Source: Henckelia pumila
Lineage: Eukaryota; Streptophyta; Magnoliopsida; Lamiales; Gesneriaceae
Assembly: GCF_033568475.1 (NCBI RefSeq)
Contig: NC_133120.1
Coordinates: 57,213,499 to 57,277,498 of the forward strand
DNA: 64,000 bases
Reading direction: 5' to 3'
The position numbers and the translations under genes were made by a program. The stretch's first letter is position 1. Each line of letters starts with the position of its first letter. The notes under the pieces are model-generated. The model had not been told where the DNA came from. It was given only the letters and a program-made list of their open reading frames with translations, and made no database searches. This document shows, one piece after another, positions 21,892-31,976 of this stretch.

Positions 21892-23452
21892 TGTAGTGAC
21901 CCTACATTGAATCACCTACTAACTGGAAACTAATAGCATGCATTAAACTTAATAAAGCAAGAATGCTTAACAGAGTAAAACGTGCGGAAACATAATCCAT
22001 ACAAACAAAGCTTAGTAAAACATATCTAGGCTTATTGTAATAGTGATACAACCATATCAAAAAGCTTAAAATACAACTATCTAAAACATTATATAGCTAA
22101 ACAAATCCTGCTGTATAAAATCCCCTAAAAAGCTCCGGCTCCCTAGTCCTGCCTCGAACTATCGGCTCCATCCATCCTGCGACCTGCCCCGTGGAATAGG
22201 GTGTCCAAGATAACAACTAGGACGTGAGCGCTAACGTCCAGTACATAAACATGAGTAAACATATTTATACAATGCATGCAACCGTGATGACTAGTAAAGG
22301 GTCATCTGATAAGTCATGCTCAGTACAGGCGCCACATGAGTGTTGTAACCTTGCTGATCAACCTCTGGGTACAACCACACTCGTCTAGTACACTAGAGTA
22401 GACAGACATACATGTCCCCACCGTCGTGGTACTCTCAGTGACAGATTAACAAGTATAGAGCTGAGCGGATCTATAATCAGGTATAACAAGGTAGGCTCAA
22501 CGTGTATATACACATGACATATGAATATGGAAAGCGGTAAATCATATATCATGCCATATAATAATGCCAAGTAAATGCAACATATAAATATGAATACTCG
22601 TTGGAAATCTCAGTCAATGTGTACGTACCTCCTACGTGCTAGTTCGAGTACAATTCAGGACCTAGGCACCAAGCCTTCGTCCGTCGTTAGCCTTTTGAAA
22701 ATGCTGCTCGGGTGCCCTCTATATAGTTCAGTTCGGGTCGGGAATATCAGTTCGGGTCGGTAATATAAGTTCGGGTCTTTCCAATATTGGCTCGGGTCAG
22801 ATCTCTCGATCTCTTAGTTTGGGTCGGGAAATTGTAGTTCGGGTCGGGATTCATATCCTCACTTGAGCATGGTCTCACTCTGAAAAATGTGTTTTGAAAT
22901 GAATCTGTGACCCCCTATTTATAGGCAAATATCTGGGGTGTTCGGGATTCTCGAGCCGATGTCGAGACGTCCGAGCTCCTGTATGCACGCCACGTATCAA
23001 ATGCTTGAGCTGAGTCATTACCATTTTTGATACCTCATGCTTAGGCGCCAGCTGTCACTCATGCAAGCGTCCACGCACCTGTCTGCCTATCCTTGAGGGT
23101 TCGGGCTTCCCTAATAGCAGTTCGGGATTCCCTAGCAGCTTTTCAAACTTCTTTATTAACGGAATTCCCTAGCCGTAGAATCCCTAGCAGGAGAACTCCC
23201 TAACAGCAGAACCCCTAGCAAGAGAACTCCCTAGCTAAAGAATCCTTAGCCGTATAATCCCTAGCATCAAATTCCCTAGCTGCTCATATTTCCCTAGCTA
23301 CTCGAATTTGCCTAGCTGCTCATATTCCCTAGCTGCTCCAATTTCCCTAGCTGCTCCAATTTCCCTAGTTGCTCATCAGTTCAGCAGTTTAGACCAGACC
23401 CTTAATCATGATTATCATATTATTATCTTAAAATGAAATCTGGGTTACTACA
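21892..23452 (-). mobile_element. Solo LTR of the 24-45 kb Gypsy family, reversed
   Basis: In reverse complement it starts TGTAGTAACCCAGATTTC and ends GGTGATTCAATGTAGGGTCACTACA, matching both ends of the LTRs at 24088 and 43478, as does the TATTCCACGGG(A/G)CAGGTCGCAGGATGGATGG region. It is flanked by ATATC (21887-21891) and TTATC (23453-23457), a 4/5 target duplication, so it is a solo LTR. Its central part differs from the other copies: it has a GCTAGGGAATT-type array (23107-23380), a TATA box (CTATAAATAGG, minus strand, about 22914-22925) and a CCCGACCCGAACT array (22731-22845). Confidence 0.85.
23107..23380 (-). repeat. TTCCCTAGC tandem repeats upstream of an LTR TATA box
   Basis: About 15 degenerate copies of a 14-20 bp unit with core TTCCCTAGC(T/A)GCTC (plus-strand reading). 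In LTR orientation the array lies upstream of the TATA box, the place occupied by GATCGGAAGC repeats in the two other LTR copies. Confidence 0.85.
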
Positions 23453-23729
23453 TTATCTCTCCCAATAATAATTACACTGCATCTACTGTAAACTTATTTA
23501 AATAAAAATATTTTTGTTAACTCGTTCCAAGGCTAGACTCGTTCCTACGACCCAAAATTAAATGCCAACCTGAAAACTTTAAAAATCACATCACATCACA
23601 TAAAATTTCAGGCATTAAAATAATTCACATAATTAAACATAACAGTTAATTATTCTAAATAACATGCATTAAATCATATAATTTAATTAATTTATTGTGA
23701 TTTAGCTAGTGGACTTTTTGAACCTTACA

Positions 23730-24087
23730 ACAACTCACTCTAATCGTAGGACTTATCTTTTGCCTAGAACAAAACTCCTAGTACAAAATACAATATAACA
23801 GTATATAGTAAAATCAGTTGAGTGAATCCTAAGATTCAAAACTCGTGAACTACTCTTTCTTTGATAATTTTTGATGAGCAGTCGAGAGTTGTCTTTTTAC
23901 CCTTTGTGATCCTGAAAAATCAAATGATTTACTGTTGAAAGTGGGCAAGGTGAGCAAATAGAATGTGTCTTGAGAAGTGCTCAAAGAATTATTTTTGAAG
24001 GCTTGTCATTGTTAAGCGCAATTCGTATCTTCTACTAATTTGCATTCTGTGATTTATAGATGCCTTGAAGTAACGTTCGAATTTTAT
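23730..24087. other. Unassigned flank left of the large Gypsy element
   Basis: No gene seen. It ends with TTTAT (24083-24087), the left target duplication of the 24088-44908 element, so it was once continuous with 44914 onward. Confidence 0.5.
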
Positions 24088-24210
24088 TGTAGTAACCCAG
24101 ATTCCATTTTAAGATAATTATATGATAAACATGATTAAGTGTTAGTATTTAACCAAATCAAGGGCTTAATTGGGCTTCATAAGCAAGAATTATAATTCCA
24201 AGCATGGACA

Positions 24211-24459
24211 GGATCAGAAGCTCCAAACCCTGTAGATCGGAAGCACCAGAATGGAGCCAGTTTACTTCGGAACTAAGGCTGGAGCGGAAGATCCGATCTC
24301 CTTCAGCCAGCAATGCACGATGACTAAGCCATGAGTTTTGACAAGTGTCGGCATGCACCAGATCGGAAGCTCCGATCGTCGGATTGGAAGCTCCAATCGA
24401 CACGTATCACACATGCAGCGATCGGAAGCTCCGATCTCGAGAACGGAAGCTCCGATCAT
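24211..24459 (+). repeat. GATCGGAAGCTCCGATC palindromic array, 5' LTR
   Basis: Six to eight exact or mutated copies of the near-palindrome GATCGGAAGCTCCGATC lie directly upstream of the LTR TATA box. One complete extra unit (GGATTGGAAGCTCCAATC, about 24383-24402) is absent from the 3' LTR. Confidence 0.9.
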
Positions 24460-25333
24460 GGCCGAGTTTGGGGCCATAAATAGGGTTCTTTAGAGATCAT
24501 TTTGAAATAAGAATTCCCGAGTTAACTTCTTGAGTTATATATAAGTGTGAGGTATACACTTGACGGCCCTATCGATTTATAGAGAGGTTCTGGAATAACA
24601 AAGGTGTTGTTATAGTCCTCTAGAACAAGCTACATCAAAGGGCTGACTATGGACGAAGGTATGGTTCGAGAATCTTATTAAGTTATAGGAGTATCTATTA
24701 ACTTAGTTAAGGCTTATAGAACTTGTGTAGTGATACGGTGAACTTTTGATTATAGTCTTGGAACCTTGGTCCTACTAGACTCGAACTAGCTTAGAGGTAC
24801 GTACACATTGACTTAGATTGACAGCGAGTATACATGTTTATATGTTGCATTTCTGTGGCATTATTATGTTGCATGATGTATGGTTTACTGCTTTCCATAT
24901 TCATATGTCATGTGCGCATACACGTTGATCTTATTCCTTTGTTATACATGTATTTAGTCTAGAGCCGGATACACCGCTATAGTGGGGGGTTCTAGGAGAT
25001 ATTGTAGAATCGGATGTACTCTTATAGTGGGGGGTTCTAGGCGAGTGTGTTTGTACCCATAGGTTTGATCCGAGCGGTCACTACACTCATTGGCGCGGGT
25101 TACTAACATGACTTTCAGATGACTTATTACCCGTCATCACGAATGCATGCATCATATTTATATGTATACTCATGTTTATGTACTTGGTGTTAGTCGCTCA
25201 TGTCCTAGTTATTATCTTGAACACCCCATTCCATGGGTCAGGTCGCAGAATGGACGGAGCTGCGAGTTCGAGGCAGGACTAGGGAGCAGGAGCTATCAGT
25301 GGATATTTTATACAGCATGATTCGATATAGCTG

Positions 25334-27094
25334 TGATAAGTACATTTTGTATGCATTATTTGGTGATATTTTTATGTCTATTTTGTGTGCGTTTATATTA
25401 TTTTATATGTGTTTTTTGTGTCGTTTCATGCATGTTGTCTTCACATCATTCCCTTGGTATAATTATTTACAAAAAATGACGAAAACTTGGTATTTTGGAA
25501 CAAAGATGAGCATTGGCATTTTGAAGATTAGAAGAGATGAGATGTGCATATGTGTTTTTAGAGTTGAGTAGATGCGCTTAAAGAATAATAGATGGAACAG
25601 TGGCACTCGACCTAAACAAGAATGGAGATGAGAGCAGTTGCGTCTGCGCCAACTTAGAAGACTTGAAGAGCATGAAAGAAAAGGAAGCATCTGTGCTTGC
25701 ATGAGGGAAGCTACGAAGCTGCATTGGAGAGAAAGATCGAGCAGAATGGAACAAGATGAAGAACCAGAGTTGCACATCTGCGCAAGAGAACTAGAAGCAG
25801 TTGCGTGTGTTGAAGAGATGAGCAGATGCGCCAATGGCAAGAGAAGAAAGTACAGCTGCGCTGATGCAAAGTGAGAAGCAGATGGTTGAAGAGCGCTATT
25901 GAGATGTGTTGTTGCGCTGATAAGAAGCGCTGTCAAAGGATGAGAAGCACGATCGCGCTTGTATAGAGCGCTTGAATTAGCACGGTTGGAGAACGAATAT
26001 GCGCTATCGCGCAAGAAACATGGCAGCCACGCTTGATCTATGTTGTGAAGAAATCGAGGCAGAAAATCACTCGCTCGAGCGCAAGTTATGCTCGCTCGAG
26101 CGAGAAATACGTGATCAAAAATCCTTGGGGCAGAGTAGTTTTCGCTCGAGCACACTTTGTGCTCGCTCGAGCGAACCGCACGTACAGAGTTTTTTAATTT
26201 GGAAACTCTTGCTCAAGAAGGATATTATCTTTTGGGGATCCTTGGACACTTATATACCGATTTATTCATCAGATTGGAGGGGGCCAGATCATGAAAAACA
26301 CAAGGGAGGTGGCTACAAGGCTTGGGAGAGAAGATTTATCTTTTCTTTTCTTCTTATTTTTATTTTTGAATTATTGTTTTCAATTATTGAGTATATTTTC
26401 TTCAACCAAGACGGCGTGATTAGGGCGGACAAATTTATGTAGAAAACTTGGATGTTTGTTTGGGATTTCAAACTTGATTTTATTTTATTGATTGTTAGAT
26501 TCATATTTGTCTAGTGAATATCTTGATCAATTGTTTGCTTGCATGTTAATCGGTCCTAAGTCGACAGAGGAGGGATTGATTTCGATCACTCTAATAGCTA
26601 ACACATGGTAAAATCGACTAGAAATATAACTCGGTTTCAGTGTGCGGTTTTAGGTGAAAACTGAATTTTCACAAATATTTAATGCACTCAAATTTGATTA
26701 GAATTACGAAAATTAATCCGTCAATATTTGAGTGGGTTTGATTATTCTAGAAATAGACCTTTGAACAAGTTAGGAGAATTCCCGTAATCTAAGATTAAAT
26801 CTGAGTCCTGAATCGGCTACATGTTACATGATTTGTTCGGTACCTGCGTGTGTCTTGGTTGTCTCGTTTTTATTAAATTTATCTTTCAACTATTTTATTT
26901 CTTGTTTATTTTTTTTAGTAATTGAATTTTTATTCAACTCTTCGCAGCTTTTTATGATTTTGTCTAGATTATGTAAAATAATTAATTCTTGAGAATTGAC
27001 AACAGTCTCTGTGAGATCGATACTTGGACTCTCTGTCCACTTTACTATTACTTGACCTAGTTCACTTGCTAGTAGACACCGAATTAAGCAGTCA
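25334..27094 (+). mobile_element. Solo LTR (Tat-like) inside the Gypsy 5' LTR
   Basis: Starts TGATAAGTACATTTTG and ends AATTAAGCAGTCA, flanked by AGCTG (25329-25333) and AGTTG (27095-27099). The uninterrupted 3' LTR reads AGCTGTATAA at the same site, confirming the insertion point. It has a TATATA box near 26250, two GCTCGAGCG hairpins (26069-26105, 26141-26175) and the ACTCTCTGTCCAC 3' region common in Tat-like LTRs. A 230-codon minus-strand frame within it has no recognisable domain and is not called. Confidence 0.85.
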
Positions 27095-27265
27095 AGTTGT
27101 ATAACTACTGATTTTAAGCTTTGAACTTTTATACTAAGTTGATATGTAAATTATGGGTTATGTTTCTGCACGTTTTACTCTGTTAAGTGCTTATGTTTTA
27201 TTTAATATTAATGCATGATATACTTTCCAGTTGGTAGGTGATTCAATGAAAGGTCACTACATTTG

Positions 27266-27277
27266 TGGTATCAGAGC
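27266..27277 (+). promoter_or_regulatory. Primer-binding site (initiator tRNA-Met)
   Basis: TGGTATCAGAGC four bases after the 5' LTR end of the large Gypsy element. Confidence 0.93.
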
Positions 27278-27369
27278 ATGCTTAACTTTTGGATTAGTAT
27301 TTGGGATTTAGTCTAGCCTTGAGTAATTAATGCGCATTTGGGATTTAAATGTGCAATTCTTTTTCAGAT

Positions 27370-29196
27370 ATGGCTGATAGAGGTAACGAGAGCCATGGCA
27401 GTGTTGTTCAGGCAGGAGACCATCATCATCGTCATTACCAAGAGGGTAGACATTGCTATTCTATCAATAAATTTCTTCAAGTAAGACCAAAACCCTTGAT
27501 GGGAGGCAAAAATCCTGAGGAAGCAAGAAATTGGATGGCCTGGATCGAAAGTGATTTTCGAGCTTTCGATTGTATTGAGGAGCAGAAAATGGAGGTTCTT
27601 GAGTTTTTTCTTGATGGAAGAGCACGCTTATGGTGGGACGCAGAGGCTGCTCAAGCACGTACTAAGAGAGAACGGGTGACTTGGGAGGATTTTCCTCAGC
27701 AGTTTCAGAAGCTTTATTTTCCTCCAGTTGTTTGCCAGGCACGATCTATGGAGTTTCTTACGCTGAGGCAGGGATTTATGACTATTGACGAGTATCAGCA
27801 GCGATTCATTGATCTGCTACCGTACAGTCCCCAAATCAATGAGAGTGATGCGTCCAAGTATGATATATTTCTTAGGGCTTAATCAGGAGATTTATTCACA
27901 GGTGGTTATCTGTGATGATCCGACATCGTATGAGACTCTGGTTAATAGGTGTCGTCAAGTTGAGAATAGCAACAGATGGGCACAGCTGATGATGCCAGTT
28001 CATCTTAGTGGATCACATGGGCCTAGGGCTCAATCTTTTGGGCAGTCAGGTTCTATGTCTTCTTCTACTACTACTACTTCTTCTGGGTCTCGAGGCATGT
28101 TCCGATTTGGAAAGAAGAAGAAGAAGAATGACCGATGTAATCACTGTGGTGGGAAGTATCCTAGGAAGGCATCTGGTGCTTGTTTTATCTGCGGCGAGCA
28201 AGGGCATCTGCGGAGGGACTTCCTACTCGTATGGGAGCTGCTAGTGGATCGGGATCACAGTTTGGATCTCAGACTTCTACTCATCCACATCAGCCACCAG
28301 CACCATCTAGTTCTTCCAGTTTACGCCCACGTTCTCAGGGGCAGGTATTTGCTCTTTCTCAGAAGCAGGCTACGAAGGAAAGCGATCGCATGTTGGCAGG
28401 TACCTTTTTGTTATTTGGTATTCCTGCACTTGTTTTAATTGATACTGGAGCATCGCATTCCTTTATTTCTAGTCGTTTTGTTAAGAGACATAGATTACCT
28501 TATGTATCATTAGACCTGGATTTAGTTGTATCTAATCCGTTGGAGCAAGAGGTAGTAACTAAGCGTCTAGCGATGGGTTTCCTTCTGGAGTTTGAGGGTC
28601 ATGAGTTGTCTGCTAATCTGATGATTCTAGCGATGGCAGATTTTGATTGTATTTTGGGAATAGATATGCTGACTTTATATAATGCTACTGTGGATTGTTA
28701 TCAGCATCTGGTACAGTTTCATCCTGATGAGGGTGATAGCTGGTACTTCTATGGTGAGGGAGCATGACCTCCGATGCCACTTGTATCGGCTATGAAGGCA
28801 TGTCATGTCTTAGAGTCAGGTGGGGAGGGCTACCTCATCTATGCAATTGATATGTCCATGAGTAGTCAAGGTATTGATCAGTTATCTGTGGTCAGTGAAT
28901 TTCCTGATGTATTCCCTGATCAGATTCCTGGTTTTCCTCCGGTTAGAGAGGTTGAATTTGGTATTGATCTAATACCAGGGACAGCGCCTATATCCCGAAC
29001 ATCTTATCATCTGGCTTCATCAGATATGAAGGAATTGAAGCAGCAGTTGCAGGATCTGCTGGATAAGGGATATATTCGTCCGAGTGTTTCCGTGGGGAGC
29101 ACCTATATTGTTTGCCAAGAAAAAGGATGGATCGATGTGGTTGTGTATTGATTACAGGTAACTAAATCATGTCACCAACAAGAATAAGTATCTGTT
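27370..29196 (+). pseudogene. Gypsy gag, protease and start of RT, frameshifted
   Basis: The start is ATG 27370 (MADRGNESHG). Gag has NWMAWIESDFRAF, RLWWDAEAA, FPQQFQKLYFP and MTIDEYQQRFIDL. A frameshift near 27880 moves the reading to LNQEIYSQVVICDDP. The knuckle CFICGEQGHLRRDF lacks its final Cys because another frameshift falls there (about 28220). The protease has LIDTGASHSFIS and FDCILGIDML and ends at a TGA at 28765-28767. RT begins VVSEFPDVFPDQIPGFPPVREV and is cut after NKY by the insertion at 29197. Reading resumes at 40641. Confidence 0.9.
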
Positions 29197-31976
29197 TGAA
29201 ACGACCCTAAACTTCTACTTTAAATAAGCAACCGACAACACGGATAAACTAGACCAGAATAAATAAAAGAAAAACTAGGGGAAAAGGTTCAACATCACAA
29301 ACATCAAAATATTACAATTCAATCCTTACAAGCCAAGAAACAAATCTTAAAAATCATTTCATTTACATTTGCCAAATAAACAAAATAAATACTTCATGAC
29401 ATTTAAGTTTGAATAAACTTCTGCGGAAGAATAGCATAGGTCGAAAGGATGTGTCGTGCCCGCATCGTAGTCCACTCGAGAGTCATGTCTCTCGATCTCA
29501 ACAAAGTACAACCTGCACCAAACATAGTAGTGAGCCTAAAAGCTCAGCAAGATATAAATAATACAGCAAGGGTTCAAAATAAATGTAGTATACTAAAAGT
29601 AGTACTAAGTATACAATGGAATTCACACGAAAGGAAAATGTCATAACATGCCCGAAGTAGAAACAATAGCAATATGCAATGAAAAGTAACATTCATGAAT
29701 CATTTATCCTTTTCATTTACTTGTGAATTTAGATCCTCGATTGTGACTATGGTTTTGATCGATCAATGACTATAGTATACAATACCGGCAAGGATGCCGA
29801 GATTTCTCCCGTTAAACACCACATTGTCCCTCTGAATTTGGTAGGGATGCCAAGATTTCCCCCGTTAAACACCGTACTACACGTCTGAATTTTGTAGGAA
29901 AGCCGAGATTTCTCCCGTTAAACACCATACTACACGTATGAATTTGGTAGGGATGCCGGGATGTCTCCCGTTAAACACCGTACTACATGTCTCATTTGGC
30001 AAGTGAGTCAGGGCCTCTTTTCATTCATTTAACTTTTCACATTTCAACTTATACTTATTCATGCATTCTTTAATTAAGACTTCGGGGCTAGAATATTAAA
30101 TAAATTTGAAGTCACGCACGCAAATAAATGGGCGTTGAATAATTTAAACGATAAGAACCTCAAAAGATAGCATGACACAAATTTTTATGGATGATTGGAG
30201 TGTAGAGGAGCACCCACGGTTTAAGGGCTTTTTTTTTATTGACGCTAAGTTTACGCTAAAAATGGTCTACAAGAGCGGCTAACCCGCATGACCCATAACT
30301 TAACCTATTTTAATCCAAAAGGCTTTCCGTTTGAACCGACACCTCAAACACATCTTAAAATACACCTATGACCAGTATTCATATTTTTATAATGAACCGA
30401 ACGACCCAAACAATTTAAATTCCCGGACATCCCATAAATGCTTAAAAATCTGCGTGCGTCACACTAACTTAAAACGCACCTAACTTAGTCGATTCTTATC
30501 CGAAATAAGCCCAATTTGCACTGACACAATCCTAACATCACATTCATTTAAAGCATCAGAGGTAGATCCTGTCCAGACCTCAAAAATCGACCCTATCAGA
30601 CATGTTTCCCCGAGACATGATGCGATGGTAAAAATTCTGTTTTGGACAACTTGAAACTATGGACTCCCGAGCTCATACCTCAACCTATTGCACCTAAAAA
30701 ACCCGTGAGAACAACTAGTAAACATGCCTAGACAACCAGCTAGGACCCTTGTACGAGGAGCTAGCCTGATGCTACCCTATTTCCCTCTTTTTTCCCAAAA
30801 CATAAGCTCAACGCCTTCAAAACTCTACTAGCCGACCATCCAACCTAATCTCCCCATGACCAGCCCTATAGCCCATCTAAAACACATCCAAATGCACACG
30901 TTTAACCCCATGAACATCCCATGGGCAGCCCTCAACCCCTTTCATCCATTCATACAAAAATCTTGATTCAAACTCCACAAACTCAATACATTTCGCAACA
31001 TTTTAACACATAAATGCAATGTAACTTACCTAACGCCACGTGAGGCTTAAATCCAATCAAACATACATGAAAAAGGGGTCCAAAACAACAGGGAACTACT
31101 GATTTTTCGTTCAACTCATGCAATGTTTCATTTTGATGCAAGAAATTACTCAAAAACTCCAATATGTAAGCTAGAAAAATGCATTTACACAAAAAGATCA
31201 CCCCATGCCCTCTTCACCCCTGTTGACCAAACCCATACACACACATTTCACCAAAAATTCTGGAAAATTCGAAATTATAAAGAAGAGTGCCAAGAAACCT
31301 ATATTCTATGCTTGGGTTTAAAATCGGAAGGAAGTTTCTTGCCTCAATCTTGCAACCAAAAGAAATGAAGGGGGCGGCTGGCACTAGGCTCACGTCCAGA
31401 AGCTGTACACGCCTCCAAAGATGTCCTCCAAGGTGGCACGGCGGTGGCAAGCGACTGGGAATGGGCGGCCGACGGGAAGGCTAAAGAAGGTGATGAAGCC
31501 GATGGGTTTTTCTTGAGGAGGAGAGGTGATGCCGTGAGAAAGGGGGAAATGGAGTGAGGTGGCTGAGTGGGTTTAGTTCTAGGGTTATTTTGGATCATGT
31601 GTGATATATTTTTAATGTGGTGTAAGTATAGGTAAGTGGTGTGTGTGTAGGATATCCACAAAAATGTTATTTCACTAATAAAAATGCTATTTTGAATGTT
31701 ACAACATTAAGTTGTACAATTTCACTCATTTTTAAATTCTAAGTCTAAAATATTTGAATTTAAATATTATGAATATAATTTCACTAGTCTGGGTCCAAAA
31801 AGGATTATTTTGAGAGATATTGGGAATTACGCGCAAGAATACGCTTACGCGATTTTCTTTACCCGAAAAAAAATTTAGAATAAAATTTTATTTTTTATTT
31901 TATTGAACACTTAAGAATTTTAGGCCATAAAAATTTAGAATATGAGATTTTCCCGCCGTGTCCACCTTTAGTCGTA
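29197..31976 (-). repeat. 3' LTR-like copy of the LARD-like element
   Basis: Aligns with 33927-39773 of the right-hand copy (after removing nested elements) up to GTGTCCACCTTTA and then diverges, so it seems truncated on its inner side. It includes a 54-bp tandem array at 29783-30005 and, on the minus strand, an ATATAT box near 31605 followed by CCTAG-type leader sequence. Confidence 0.8.
29783..30005. repeat. Four ~54-bp tandem repeats
   Basis: Units share GATGCC(G/A)(A/G)GATTTCTCC, CGTTAAACACC and CTACACGT blocks. The same array recurs in the other LTR copy at about 34607-34820. Confidence 0.85.

Larger units (their letters stand above)
16251..23729 (-). mobile_element. Truncated minus-strand Gypsy element with its 5' LTR
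   Basis: Reading right to left there is an LTR (about 20197-23729, split by a solo LTR), a tRNA-Met primer-binding site, then gag, protease, RT-RNase H and integrase. Integrase stops abruptly at about 16251 and no 3' LTR is seen. The LTR outer end is inferred from terminal symmetry (TGTAA...TTACA) and is less certain. Coding parts carry several stops and frameshifts, so the element is dead. Confidence 0.75.
20197..23729 (-). repeat. 5' LTR of the minus-strand Gypsy element (split)
   Basis: The inner end (TGTAACGTCCC at 20197) is certain. The outer end at about 23729 (GAACCTTACA) is inferred. After removing the solo LTR at 21892-23452 and its target duplication the LTR would be about 1.97 kb. 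It holds two GCTCGGGCG/CGATCGAGC hairpins at 21168-21246. No gene is seen. Confidence 0.55.
24088..27261 (+). repeat. 5' LTR of the large Gypsy element, split by a solo LTR
   Basis: Begins TGTAGTAACCCAG and ends GGTCACTACA. Without the insertion at 25334-27094 it would be about 1.4 kb, matching the 3' LTR. A TATA box (ATAAATA, about 24476-24482) follows a palindromic repeat array at 24211-24459. About 45 bp present in the 3' LTR near 44710-44755 is missing next to the insertion. Confidence 0.9.

Noticed and set aside
24211..24459. CRISPR-like array (repeated palindromes with short spacers)
   Set aside because: Spacer lengths are irregular, repeats vary, it sits in a plant LTR before a TATA box, and no cas genes are possible in this context.
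25463..26155. 230-codon minus-strand frame
   Set aside because: It lies wholly inside a solo LTR, is antisense to a purine-rich stretch, has low-complexity Ser/Leu content and no recognisable domain.
27266..27277. tRNA gene fragments at primer-binding sites
   Set aside because: Only the 12-base complement of the tRNA-Met 3' end is present; no cloverleaf can be formed.
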